A DNA stretch of 64,000 nt, taken from Arenimonas fontis (lineage in GTDB: Bacteria > Pseudomonadota > Gammaproteobacteria > Xanthomonadales > Xanthomonadaceae). The position numbers and the translations under genes are program-made. Each line of letters opens with the position of its first letter. Positions within the stretch are counted from its first letter, which is position 1. Location: positions 1-64,000 of the forward strand of contig NZ_VUOD01000006.1 in assembly GCF_008386465.1 (NCBI RefSeq), in the 5' to 3' direction. Of the stretch, positions 1-11,891 are shown piece by piece. The notes under the pieces were generated by a model. The model did not search any database. It was given only the letters and a program-made list of their open reading frames with translations, and was not told the origin of the DNA.

Positions 1-187
1 GCCGGTAACGCTTGGCGACGGTGTCGTGAACCGGATGCTGGCCCTCCACGCCAGCCAGCGCGAAGCGGCTGCCGGCGATGAAGTCCACCCGGATGGTGAG
101 CGTCTTGGCCGCCAAATCGAAGTCCGCGCCCGTCACCTGCCACGGCGGAGAGACCCCCAAGGCAGCCTCAAACAGCTTGTCAGTCAT
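1..187 (-). CDS. ISL3-family transposase, N-terminal part (cut by window edge)
   Basis: The first 62 residues of a transposase read leftwards from an ATG at 187 and run off the window. The start, MTDKLFEAALG, followed by a stretch ending GVEGQHPVHDTVAKRYR, resembles the N-terminus of ISL3-family DDE transposases, ahead of their zinc-binding region. Only 18 bases separate this ATG from the stop of the small ORF upstream. No terminal inverted repeat could be located, so where the element's left end lies, and whether it cut the neighbouring cassette, stays open. The family call rests on a short segment. Confidence 0.7.
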   Translation of the reverse strand, partial: MTDKLFEAALGVSPPWQVTGADFDLAAKTLTIRVDFIAGSRFALAGVEGQHPVHDTVAKRYR

Positions 188-205
188 ACCCGATCCCGTA
201 CCTGC

Positions 206-322
206 TCAGGTCCAGCTTACCCACTCGAAATTGAAAAGAGGCACCTTTTTTGCTCTGTCTTTGAGAGCGAAAGGCACGGAGACGTGAATTTCGTCACCCG
301 ATCTAGCAATGAGAATTTCCAT
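206..322 (-). CDS. Short ORF (38 aa), likely remnant of a second integron cassette
   Basis: An ATG at 322 opens 38 codons beginning MEILIARSGDEIH and ending in TGA. It lies directly after the attC of the first cassette, where the gene of the next cassette is expected: 26 bases of leader after the GTTAGGT core, then a start codon. The A+T-rich composition matches the cassette region and not the chromosome. The short length and the transposase gene just downstream suggest the original cassette gene was cut by an IS insertion. No function is recognised, and the ORF may not be translated. Confidence 0.35.
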   Translation of the reverse strand: MEILIARSGDEIHVSVPFALKDRAKKVPLFNFEWVSWT

Positions 323-348
323 CAAGTAGCCCCAATGTCTGTGCTGAA

Positions 349-408
349 ACCTAACACCAGAATTAAGCCGCGCCGCGAAGCGGCGTCGGCTTGAATGAAT
401 CGTTAGAC
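349..408 (-). other. attC: Integron attC recombination site (60 bp)
   Basis: Read on the minus strand, the site starts with GTCTAAC (408-402, fitting RYYYAAC) and ends with GTTAGGT (355-349, fitting GTTRRRY). Between them a near-palindrome, CCGACGCCGC-TTC-GCGGCGCGG, folds into the stem typical of attC. Length and internal sequence closely resemble the attC sites of aadA-type cassettes. The stop codon of the cassette gene (TAA at 405-403) lies inside the first core box, as is usual. Cleavage would fall between G355 and T354. Confidence 0.93.
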
Positions 409-846
409 CGCGCCGAGCATCCGCGCAACGAGCGGTCCGATTGCTTCAGTAGCCGCGAGCCTCGCACCCGCCGCCGTAACCGATTTGAGGCGCTCAAAGT
501 AGCTTCTCCGATCCACAGAAGAATCCACTGACTCCGGAGTCTTTTGAAGAAGCGCAAATCCCTTGCTGGTGAGCACCAGGCTCTGGAACCCACGCACCTC
601 CAGGTACTGCGGCCCATCCGAGACTCGAACGAAACCTTCGTCGATGAGGAACCGGATGGTCGCATCCGCAGCAGTAAGGAGGTGTTGGTATTGCGGGCTT
701 CCTTCCGCGTACTTCTCTTCCAGTAGTACGCCAATCCCCAACACGGTCGGGTCGATGTTGGTCGGGGTGGGGAACGCCTCGTAGAGCTTAACGAGGACCT
801 TCGCTGCGACGATATTGAAGACTTCGATGTTCGGAGGTGCGCTCAT
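403..846 (-). CDS. Integron gene-cassette protein of unknown function (147 aa)
   Basis: The ATG at 846 lies 9 bases inside the GTTAGAC cassette boundary, and the stop falls within the attC, so this is a complete cassette gene. An upstream in-frame extension to 981 would cross attI and is rejected. The product begins MSAPPNIEVFNIVAAKVL. It shows alternating helices and a segment, TIRFLIDEGFVRV followed by LEVRGFQSLVLTSKGFALL, that resembles a winged-helix fold. No catalytic motif is visible. The last ~30 residues are Ala-rich and may form an amphipathic helix. It would be expressed from the promoter at 895-923. Function is unknown. Confidence 0.75.
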   Translation of the reverse strand: MSAPPNIEVFNIVAAKVLVKLYEAFPTPTNIDPTVLGIGVLLEEKYAEGSPQYQHLLTAADATIRFLIDEGFVRVSDGPQYLEVRGFQSLVLTSKGFALLQKTPESVDSSVDRRSYFERLKSVTAAGARLAATEAIGPLVARMLGAV

Positions 847-854
847 GTTTGGAG

Positions 855-872
855 GTCTAACTACTATTAGAC
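855..872 (-). other. attI: attI simple site (cassette insertion point)
   Basis: On the minus strand, GTCTAAT (872-866), a 4-base spacer and GTTAGAC (861-855) form an imperfect inverted repeat of integrase core boxes. The GTTAGAC box is the junction with the first cassette, whose span is then 860-355 (506 bp). A small palindrome, CCCC-GAAGT-GGGG (872-884), lies just beyond it on the integrase side. Position between the integrase start and the first cassette is as expected for attI. Confidence 0.7.
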
Positions 873-894
873 CCCGAAGTGGGGCGTAGCACGG

Positions 895-923
895 ATTCTG
901 TGGCAGGACTGAGGGCTCGTCAA
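895..923 (-). promoter_or_regulatory. Candidate cassette promoter (Pc)
   Basis: On the minus strand a -35 box TTGACG (923-918) and a -10 box CAGAAT (900-895) are separated by 17 bases. The promoter points through attI into the cassette gene starting at 846. Placement between the integrase start and attI, reading towards the cassettes, is where integron Pc promoters are found. It is inferred from sequence only. Confidence 0.6.
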
Positions 924-1019
924 TCAGGCTTTTCCTATAGGAATCAGTGGTTTGTGGCGATGGGCGCGGGGCTGGGGGCATGAAACATTGAGGGCGTTAT
1001 CCGGTGTGGAGACGTCCAT

Positions 1020-1514
1020 ATGCAATATGACCGCAGCGCTGCAGCCGTAACCGGCGTGCGAACCCAGCCGGAACGGCCACGGTTGTTGGACGAAGTTCGG
1101 CGCCGTTTGCGGATGAAGCATTACAGCTTGCGTACCGAGCAGGCGTATCTGTACTGGATTCGCCGCTATATCCAGGCCAACGGCAGGCGGCATCCGCGCG
1201 AGATGGGCGGCGCGGAAGTGGAACGCTTCCTCAGCGACCTGGCGCGCAAGGGGCGGGTGGCGCCCAGTACCCAGAACCAGGCGCTGTCGGCGCTGCTGTT
1301 CCTGTATCGCGAGGTGCTGGCGCAGGAACTGCCGTGGATGGAGAACGTGGTACGGGCCAAGCGCGCGCCGCGCTTGCCGGTGGTGCTGTCGCGCGCGGAA
1401 ACGACGGCTTTGCTGCGCCATCTGTGCGGACGCGAGGCGTTGATGGCGGCGCTGCTGTACGGCAGCGGCCTGCGATTGATGGAGTGCCTGCGCCTGCGGG
1501 TCAAGGACGTGGAA
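1020..1514 (+). pseudogene. intI: Integron integrase intI, truncated 5' part
   Basis: Codons 1-165 match an integron-type tyrosine recombinase: the core-binding domain at about residues 20-110 (RRRLRMKHYSLRTEQAYLYW and similar text), then the start of the catalytic domain with GSGLRLMECLRLRVKDVE. Arg152 is the first catalytic Arg, with Glu155 after it. The homology stops after VKDVE, so the HxxR box, the active-site Tyr and the IntI-specific insert are all missing, and recombination activity should be lost. The ATG at 1020 has a GGAG at 1008-1011. The gene diverges from the cassette, as in intact integrons. Confidence 0.88.
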
Positions 1515-3410
1515 GGGATCGATACGAGCGCCATGCAAAATTTCACAGAGCTTCACCTCAAGCCAGAGACGCTGGCGCACTACGGGTTGCCGGATATCCC
1601 GTACCCCATCCCTGTAACCGAGCTGAAGCCGGCCTTACTCGACAGTGGGGATCTTCCGCTGGCCGCGATGCTGCACGGCCTGCAACAGCGTAGCCGGGAT
1701 GGAAAGGCCGCATGGCAGCAGGTCGAACCCGCAATGGATCGGCTTTCCGAGCTGTTGGCGCCTGACGATGCCCGCGATGTCATTTCAGCTGCCGGTGACC
1801 ACTGGTGGCTCGAGGTGGGGCCCGTAGACCTCGGCGGCAAACTTGTCACCATCCAACGTGGCGATGCTCTGATCGCTGCCATTACCGCCCGGGACGACGG
1901 ACGCTTGCGGGTGGCCGTGTTTCGCCCGTTGGACGCCAAGAGCGCGGAATACCTGATCGCGCTGGGGCAAGCGCCGCACCCTGAGCACGGGGTCTGCATG
2001 CGCGAGAACAACTGGGAGTACGCGCTCGACTGCTCCGCCGGCAACGGCAACTACTACGCGGCCGACCGGGGCGAGGCCTACCTGTCCTACTGGGAGAAAG
2101 GCCTGGGCATCAGTTGGGACGGCTCCGATGTGCTCGAGTGGCGCAAGCAGCTGGACCTCGTTGCCCGGCCCGCCGCGCGCGTGGTCGCAGAGCTGGGCGT
2201 CTACTACACCTTGTCCGGCAATGAGGACGAGGAGCCGGTTGACGATGCGGGCCCGACGGAAGATATCGAGACGCCGGCCTCACCGGCCTGGCGCAGAAAA
2301 CGTCAGCAAAAACGCACGGTTCGGGGGCGGTTTCTGGGCTGCCTACTCGGCGGTGCAGTCGGCGATGCGCTGGGCGCACCGGTTGAGTTCATGAAGCGGA
2401 CCGAGATTCTGCGTCGCTTCGGCCCGAATGGCATCACCCAGTACGCACCGGCGTACGGCGGCCTGGGGAAGATCACCGACGACACGCAGATGACGTTGTT
2501 CACCGCCGAAGGGTTGATCCGAGCCTGGGTGCGCGGCTGTTTCAAGGGCAGCACGACCTATACCGGGGTAACGGCGCATGCCTATCTGCGCTGGCTGCAA
2601 ACCCAGGGCGAACGCCCGACATGTGACATCAACTTCGGTACTGATGAGCCTGGCTGGCTGTTTCAGCAGCGTCAGCTGCACAGCCGTCGGGCACCGGGCA
2701 ACACCTGTCTATCAGCCCTTCGGGCGATGAACCATCTCGGGGAACCGGCCCGCAACGACAGCAAGGGCTGCGGCGGCGTCATGCGGGTTGCGCCGGTCGG
2801 TCTGTTCGCTTGGCGCCTGCGTCAGCACGAATCTCCCCAAGACGCCTTCCGATTGGGTACCGAATTGGCTGCGCTGACCCATGGGCACCCGACCGGAGCC
2901 CTGACCGGTGGTGTGCTGGCAGTGCTAGTCCTTGCACTGACAGATGGCGCTTCGCTACCCGAGGCACTGGCCGCCGCCAAGAGCGTCTTGCGAGCCGAGC
3001 CAGGCCACGAGGAAACGCTGCGGGCCATTGAGATGGCTGAGGAGTTGACCGATTCAGGCCTGGCTCATGAAGAAGCCATCGCCCAGCTGGGCCAGGGCTG
3101 GATCGCCGAAGAGGCGCTGGCGATTTCCATCTATTGCGCGCTGGTCGCCCGCAATTTCAAACAGGGCGTGATCCTGGCCGTGAACCACGATGGTGACTCC
3201 GACTCAACCGGAGCGATCGTCGGCAACCTGCTCGGCGCGATGCACGGCGTCAAGGCGATCCCTGCCGAGTGGCTGGCGCCACTGGAGCTGCGCGACGTCA
3301 TCACCGAGTTGGCGGAAGACCTCTACGCCTTCAAGGATTGGGTGATCGGCGAGCACAGCGACAACGAAGAGCTGAACCGGCGGATCTGGCGGAAGTACCC
3401 GGGATTCTGA
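1020..3410 (+). CDS. In-frame fusion: truncated integron integrase + unknown domain + ADP-ribosylglycohydrolase (796 aa)
   Basis: One open frame covers the integrase remnant (residues 1-165), an unrecognised domain (about 172-400), an acidic/basic linker (400-434) and a DraG/ARH domain (about 435-770). Metal and substrate motifs of the hydrolase are present: GGAVGDALGAP (444-454), ITDDTQ (485-490), HGHP (621-624) and NHDGDSDSTGAI (722-733). The family removes ADP-ribose from proteins or small molecules, using paired metal ions held by these Asp residues. The native gene probably began at Met172 (ATG at 1533, MQNFTELHLK), giving 625 residues. The 1533 start has only a distant GAAGGG, so translation from 1020 as a fusion is possible. 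No attC follows the gene, so it did not arrive as a cassette. It converges on guaA with a 27-base gap. Confidence 0.8.
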   Translation: MQYDRSAAAVTGVRTQPERPRLLDEVRRRLRMKHYSLRTEQAYLYWIRRYIQANGRRHPREMGGAEVERFLSDLARKGRVAPSTQNQALSALLFLYREVLAQELPWMENVVRAKRAPRLPVVLSRAETTALLRHLCGREALMAALLYGSGLRLMECLRLRVKDVEGIDTSAMQNFTELHLKPETLAHYGLPDIPYPIPVTELKPALLDSGDLPLAAMLHGLQQRSRDGKAAWQQVEPAMDRLSELLAPDDARDVISAAGDHWWLEVGPVDLGGKLVTIQRGDALIAAITARDDGRLRVAVFRPLDAKSAEYLIALGQAPHPEHGVCMRENNWEYALDCSAGNGNYYAADRGEAYLSYWEKGLGISWDGSDVLEWRKQLDLVARPAARVVAELGVYYTLSGNEDEEPVDDAGPTEDIETPASPAWRRKRQQKRTVRGRFLGCLLGGAVGDALGAPVEFMKRTEILRRFGPNGITQYAPAYGGLGKITDDTQMTLFTAEGLIRAWVRGCFKGSTTYTGVTAHAYLRWLQTQGERPTCDINFGTDEPGWLFQQRQLHSRRAPGNTCLSALRAMNHLGEPARNDSKGCGGVMRVAPVGLFAWRLRQHESPQDAFRLGTELAALTHGHPTGALTGGVLAVLVLALTDGASLPEALAAAKSVLRAEPGHEETLRAIEMAEELTDSGLAHEEAIAQLGQGWIAEEALAISIYCALVARNFKQGVILAVNHDGDSDSTGAIVGNLLGAMHGVKAIPAEWLAPLELRDVITELAEDLYAFKDWVIGEHSDNEELNRRIWRKYPGF

Positions 3411-3437
3411 GATCGCGACCGTGCCAAGGGCCGCGCC

Positions 3438-7825
<4,388 letters not shown>

Positions 7826-7829
<4 letters not shown>

Positions 7830-8359
7830 GGCCGCGCCCCTTCCCCCGTCTCCGGGGATGGCGGCGCGCCTGGCGCACGGTCTGCCCCCGGGCCAGTGCC
7901 CGCCGTCAGCAGGAAGCGCAGCGCCATCAGCCCGAAGCCCAGCGGCAGGGCCAGCATCGGTACCCAGCTCGGGATGCCCTCGATGAAGGGCACCGGCGCC
8001 TCGCGTTCCAGCCGCACCAGGCCCCAGCCCAGCCAGGCCAGGCTGCCGCAGAGCGCGGACGCGGCCAGTTGCGCGACGGCCCAGGCCAGCCGGCGCAGCC
8101 GTGGCGGCAGCAAGCGCGGCAACACGTCGATGGCGATGTGGCGGCGCTCGCGGGTCGCCGCCAGCGCCCCCAGCAGGGCGAGCCACAACACGCCAGCCCG
8201 GCCCGCGGCTTCCGCCCAGGCCAGGCCGGTGTCGAAAAAGACCCGCAGGCCGATCTGGCTCACCGACAGCAGCAGCAGCGCCGCCACCAGGGCCGCCAGC
8301 AGCATGTCCTCCGCCCGGTGCAGGCCGTCCAGCCAGCGCCGCGTCCGCTGCGCGGGCAT
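7826..8359 (-). CDS. dctQ: TRAP transporter small membrane subunit, DctQ-like (177 aa)
   Basis: This small four-helix membrane protein pairs with DctM. Hydrophobic segments lie near residues 20-40, 55-70, 92-112 and 135-155, and the family-typical WLALLGALAATRERRHIAIDVL is split around residue 65. The tail is hydrophilic and Pro/Gly-rich. The start directly follows the dctP stop, and the stop overlaps dctM by four bases. All three genes are therefore tightly coupled. Confidence 0.9.
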
Positions 8360-9355
8360 TCAGTCGGCCCTTGCCTCGGCCAGCACCCGCCGGACTTCCG
8401 CCAGCAAGGCCGGCGAGATCGCCTGCCTGGTTTCGAGTTCCGCCATCACCTGCTCGCCCAGTCCGCGCCAGCGCGCCGCCTCTTCCGGCGCCAGCTCGGT
8501 CACCACCAGGCCCTGGCGGCGCAAGGCTTTCAGGGCTTCGTCCTCGTCTTCGCGCACGCTGGCATCCATGCGGCGGGCGGCGCCGGCGAAGGCCCCGGCC
8601 AGCACCTGCCGGTCTTCCGGCGACAGTCTTGCCCAGGCCTTGTCGTCCAGCACCAGGAAACCGACCACGTAACTCAGCGGCAGATCAACGAGACTGCGCA
8701 GCCGACCGTGCCACTGCAGGGCGATGGCACCGCTGGGCGTGTTGGCCACGGTGTCCACCATGCCGGTCTGCAGCGCGGTGAACACGTCGCCGATCGGCAG
8801 CGGAATCGGGCTGACTCCGCCCAGTTCGAAGGTGCGGATGGCGATCGTGTCGTTCTGCGGCACCCACAGCTTGATGCCGGCGACGTCGGCCTGGCTGCGC
8901 AGCGGCTTGTTGCCCATGATGTAGGCGAAACCGACGCCGCTCACGCCGAGCAGGCGCAGGCCGCGCTCTTCGAAACCCTTGGCCAGCAGCGGGTCGACCT
9001 GGGCCCGCACCGCTGCCACCTCGTCCCAGTTCCGGAACAGGAAGGGCAGGCTGTACAGCTGCGAATCCGGATAGACCAGCGACAGCTCGCTGCCGGTGAA
9101 CACTCCGCCCTGCAGCTGTCCCAGCCGCATCTTGCGCAAGACCACGGCGTCGTTGCCCATCACGCCGCCGGGGTAGAACTTCACCTCCACCCTGCCCCCG
9201 GTGCCGGCCTTGACCTCGGCGGCGGCGGCGCGCAGCTCGCGCATCCAGGCCGAGCCTTCCGGCGCCAGCGTGGCGATCTTGATCTGCTGGGCCCAGGCCG
9301 TGCCCGCCAGCAAGCAGACCAGAAGGGTCAGGATTGCGCGCATGCCCCGGCTCAT
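8360..9355 (-). CDS. dctP: TRAP transporter periplasmic binding protein, DctP-like (331 aa)
   Basis: The product starts with a signal peptide (ILTLLVCLLAGTAWA, cleavage likely before QQIKIATL). It then follows the DctP fold with KFYPGGVMGND, a binding-site Arg region GIKLWVPQNDT, and NTPSGAIALQW near the usual carboxylate-binding positions. It should capture a substrate in the periplasm and deliver it to DctQM. The substrate cannot be told from sequence. The start at 9355 or the Met four codons later are both possible. It sits between tatT and dctQ. Confidence 0.92.
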   Translation of the reverse strand: MSRGMRAILTLLVCLLAGTAWAQQIKIATLAPEGSAWMRELRAAAAEVKAGTGGRVEVKFYPGGVMGNDAVVLRKMRLGQLQGGVFTGSELSLVYPDSQLYSLPFLFRNWDEVAAVRAQVDPLLAKGFEERGLRLLGVSGVGFAYIMGNKPLRSQADVAGIKLWVPQNDTIAIRTFELGGVSPIPLPIGDVFTALQTGMVDTVANTPSGAIALQWHGRLRSLVDLPLSYVVGFLVLDDKAWARLSPEDRQVLAGAFAGAARRMDASVREDEDEALKALRRQGLVVTELAPEEAARWRGLGEQVMAELETRQAISPALLAEVRRVLAEARAD

Positions 9356-9366
9356 CGTTCCTCGCC

Positions 9367-10251
9367 TCAGAAATAGTCCTTGCCGCTCTCCAGCAGCTTA
9401 CGCGCCCGCTCCTGCGCCAGCACGTTCATCAGCGTATAGCCGGGTGCGACCGGGTCGGCGGCCAGTACCTCGCCGAGCAGACGATCGTGCAGGTCCTGAT
9501 CGAAGACCAGGCGGGCGTAGTACTCCGCCATCAACGTGCGCGCCATCAGGTTGCGGCCACCGCTGAGGGCGATCGCCTGTTCGAAATGCTGGCGACCGCG
9601 CCCGGGCTGGCCGCCGAAGGATTCCGGGCGCAGCGAATGCAGCACGCCCAGGTAGGCCTGGGCCATGCCGCCGCCGTGGCCGGGCTCGATCTCCACCACC
9701 CGCTCGAGCAGGGCCTGCACTTTGGGCAGTTCGGCGATCAGGCCCCAGTCGCCGCTGTTTGCCTGCAGTACGCCGGCCCAGGCCGCAGCCAGGCCGTAAA
9801 GCGCTTTCACATCCTCGGCCGACGCCTTCGCCACCGCCGCCTCAAAGGCTGGAATATCGCCGTCCAGGGCCCTGCAGATCGCCTCGTCGGTGACGCAGAT
9901 GCTGCGCCGGGCGTAGTCCAGCGCTTTGGCCGCCATGCGCCGGGCCCGCACCGCATCGTCGCCGGTGAAGTTGCCGGCGTAGGCGCCGTTGAGTTCCGCC
10001 GCGGCCAGCAGCAGGCTCGCCTTGCGCGGCGAATCCGGCTTGCCGTCGGCGATCAGGCCGTCGATCAGCAGCAAGTAGGCCGGCAGGCCGTCGCGGACGG
10101 TGGCCGGATCGTCGCTGTCGACCACCGCCTGCCCGAGCTGCGCTGCCAGGCGGTCGCCGGCCCGGCCGGCGATGGCGGCGCAGGCGGCCAGCAACGCCGC
10201 CAGCGCGGCAATCAGGGCAAGGCGGAAGAATCGGCGCGTCGTAATCGGCAT
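9367..10251 (-). CDS. tatT: TatT-type lipoprotein partner of the TRAP transporter (294 aa)
   Basis: A lipoprotein signal ends in LLAAC with the lipid-carrying Cys at residue 24. The rest is helical and repeat-like, with features such as AKALDYARRSICV, YGLAAAWAGVLQ and AYLGVLHSLRPESFGG. This matches the TatT (T component) family found with TRAP binding proteins in TPAT systems, where a TatT trimer docks binding proteins. It is the first gene of the operon, 11 bases before dctP. The C-terminal ARKLLESGKDYF is typical. Family assignment rests on context plus this pattern. Confidence 0.82.
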   Translation of the reverse strand: MPITTRRFFRLALIAALAALLAACAAIAGRAGDRLAAQLGQAVVDSDDPATVRDGLPAYLLLIDGLIADGKPDSPRKASLLLAAAELNGAYAGNFTGDDAVRARRMAAKALDYARRSICVTDEAICRALDGDIPAFEAAVAKASAEDVKALYGLAAAWAGVLQANSGDWGLIAELPKVQALLERVVEIEPGHGGGMAQAYLGVLHSLRPESFGGQPGRGRQHFEQAIALSGGRNLMARTLMAEYYARLVFDQDLHDRLLGEVLAADPVAPGYTLMNVLAQERARKLLESGKDYF

Positions 10252-10275
10252 CCCGGCCTCGATGTCAGACGATCA

Positions 10276-11145
10276 TCATGACGCTTGTGTGTCGAAGGCC
10301 TCGGCGGCCTCGAGCGTGTTCTGCATCAGGGTGGCCACGGTCATCGGCCCCACCCCACCGGGCACCGGCGTGATCCAGGAAGCGCGCCTGGCCGCCTCCT
10401 CGAAGCCGACGTCGCCGACCAGGCGGCCGTCCTCGAGCCGGTTGATGCCGACGTCGATGACCACGGCGCCGGGCTTGACCCATTCGCCCGGAACGATGCC
10501 CGGCCGGCCCACCGCCACCACCAGGATGTCGGCCTCGCGCACCTGCCGCTCCAGCACCTCGCGCGGGGTGAACTTGTGGCAGCAGGTGGTGGTGCAGCCA
10601 GCGATCAGCAGTTCCAGCGCCATCGGCCGGCCGACGTGGTTGCTGACGCCGACGATGGTGGCGCTGCGGCCGCGCACCGGCTGGTCGGTATAGGCCAGCA
10701 GCGTGGTGATGCCGCGTGGCGTGCAGGGCCGCAGGCCGAACTGGCGCAGGGCCAGGTGGCCGACGTTCTCCGGGTGGAAGCCGTCCACGTCCTTGCGCGG
10801 ATCGATGCGATGGATCAGGGCGCTGGCGTCACGACCGCCCGGCAGCGGCAACTGGACCAGGATGCCGTGGATGGCCGGGTCGGCGTTGAGCCTGTCGACG
10901 AGGGCGAGCAACTCTTCGTCGCCGGTGCTGGCCGGCAGGTCGTAGTCGACGGCGCGAATGCCCACCTTCGCGGCGGCGCGGCGCTTGTTGCGCACGTAGA
11001 CGGCCGAAGCGGGGTCGTCGCCCACCAGCACCACGGCCAGGCCGGGTGCCGGCTTGCCGGCGGCGAGCCGGGCCTGGACCCGCTTGGCCAGGTCGTCCAG
11101 CAGGTCTTCGGCGATGCCCTTGCCATCGAGGATGCGGGCGCTCAT
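10276..11145 (-). CDS. folD: Bifunctional methylenetetrahydrofolate dehydrogenase / cyclohydrolase (289 aa)
   Basis: FolD interconverts 5,10-methylene- and 10-formyl-tetrahydrofolate using NADP+, supplying one-carbon units for purines and formyl-Met. The catalytic Lys lies in YVRNKRRAA (normally YxxxK), and [29 protein letters not shown] and [10 protein letters not shown] are all present. The start MSARILDGK at 11145 gives the usual size; the upstream frame is spurious. It lies 24 bases from the tatT start on the same strand, so read-through is possible, but the functions are unrelated. Confidence 0.97.
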   Translation of the reverse strand: MSARILDGKGIAEDLLDDLAKRVQARLAAGKPAPGLAVVLVGDDPASAVYVRNKRRAAAKVGIRAVDYDLPASTGDEELLALVDRLNADPAIHGILVQLPLPGGRDASALIHRIDPRKDVDGFHPENVGHLALRQFGLRPCTPRGITTLLAYTDQPVRGRSATIVGVSNHVGRPMALELLIAGCTTTCCHKFTPREVLERQVREADILVVAVGRPGIVPGEWVKPGAVVIDVGINRLEDGRLVGDVGFEEAARRASWITPVPGGVGPMTVATLMQNTLEAAEAFDTQAS

Positions 11146-11222
11146 GGAACTCCGGGTTTCGGCGCGAGAGGCCGCGATTATCCCCGATGCGCCGACGGCG
11201 CCGCCAGCATGGCGCCTTCGGC

Positions 11223-11253
11223 AAAAAGATGCCCCGGCCTTGCGGGCCGGGGC
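11223..11253 (-). terminator. Rho-independent terminator after the phasin-like gene
   Basis: On the minus strand a strong stem GCCCCGGCC-CGCAA-GGCCGGGGC is followed by ATCTTTTTGC. It lies 31 bases downstream of the stop at 11285. Confidence 0.8.
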
Positions 11254-11284
11254 AACAAGTCTCCCAACTGACGGGAAGAGAGAT

Positions 11285-11752
11285 TCAGGCGCGGCGGGCG
11301 CGCTTGCTGGCCTTGCGGGCAGCCGGACGGCGGGTCGCCTTCTTCGCCGCCGAACGACGGCGGGCACGGGTCGGTTTGTCGGCCAGGCCGAAACGCGCCA
11401 GCACGGGCTGCAGGCGGGTCTCGAACTCGGCCTGGGCCTGGTCGGCGAAAGCCAGCGCCTGCTTGCGCAGCGGCGCCACCTTGGCCTCAGCCTGCCTGCG
11501 TAGCGGGGCGATCTTCTTTTCCGCCTGCCTGCGCAGCTTCGCGACCTCGCTGCGGGCCTGCTCGGCTGCGGCGCAGGCGCGCTCGCGCAGCGCTTCGGGA
11601 GCGGCGGCCAGGGTCTCGACAGCCTGCGCCGCCTGGCGGCGACCGATGGCCACGGCACCCAGGCCGGCCAGCAGCAGGTTGCGGGCGGTGACGGGCGTGG
11701 CGGCGGCGCGGGCCGGACGGGCCTTGCTGGCGGAACGGGTCGAACGGGTCAT
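11285..11752 (-). CDS. Phasin-like protein with histone H1-like basic tail (155 aa)
   Basis: A short hydrophobic stretch ([16 protein letters not shown], about residues 26-41) is followed by a long Ala/Gln/Arg-rich amphipathic helix (about 45-115), as in polyhydroxyalkanoate granule phasins of the PhaF/PhaI type. The tail from about 127 is Arg/Lys/Ala-rich ([18 protein letters not shown]), like histone H1-type repeats, and could bind DNA. PhaF-type proteins combine exactly these two parts, but this one is shorter. It is transcribed alone, with its own terminator, and diverges from the TPR-like gene. No PHA synthesis gene lies nearby, so the granule role is only inferred. Confidence 0.68.
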   Translation of the reverse strand: MTRSTRSASKARPARAAATPVTARNLLLAGLGAVAIGRRQAAQAVETLAAAPEALRERACAAAEQARSEVAKLRRQAEKKIAPLRRQAEAKVAPLRKQALAFADQAQAEFETRLQPVLARFGLADKPTRARRRSAAKKATRRPAARKASKRARRA

Positions 11753-11891
11753 GGCTCACCTCGTGTCGTGCGGCCGGAAAGGGCCGGTGTCGGGCCCGAG
11801 TCTGGTGTCGCCGCGTCGAGTTTTCACACTAGCCCGCTTGCGGCCCGACGGAGCTCGGGACAAGCTGGACGTCCCTGTCAGGAGACCGCCA

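Larger units (their letters stand above)
1..3410. mobile_element. Remnant of a chromosomal integron / genomic island next to guaA
   Basis: This stretch joins an ISL3-type transposase start, a cassette remnant, an attC site, one intact cassette, an attI-like site, a cassette promoter and a truncated integron integrase fused to an ADP-ribosylglycohydrolase. Its left part (about 190-1000) is visibly richer in A+T than the rest of the window. It ends 27 bases from the guaA stop codon. The 3' end of guaA is a known insertion site for tyrosine-recombinase genomic islands, so an island edge is plausible. The other boundary lies outside the window, and no flanking direct repeat could be checked. Confidence 0.75.

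Noticed and set aside
846..981. N-terminal extension of the cassette gene
   Set aside because: It would cross attI and the cassette promoter, so it cannot belong to the cassette.
3385..3437. Search for an attC after the ARH gene
   Set aside because: No GTTRRRY core or palindrome was found, so the gene is not a cassette.
11046..11891. N-terminal extension of the TPR-like gene by 282 codons
   Set aside because: It is antisense to folD and the phasin-like gene; a good ribosome site precedes the ATG at 11892.
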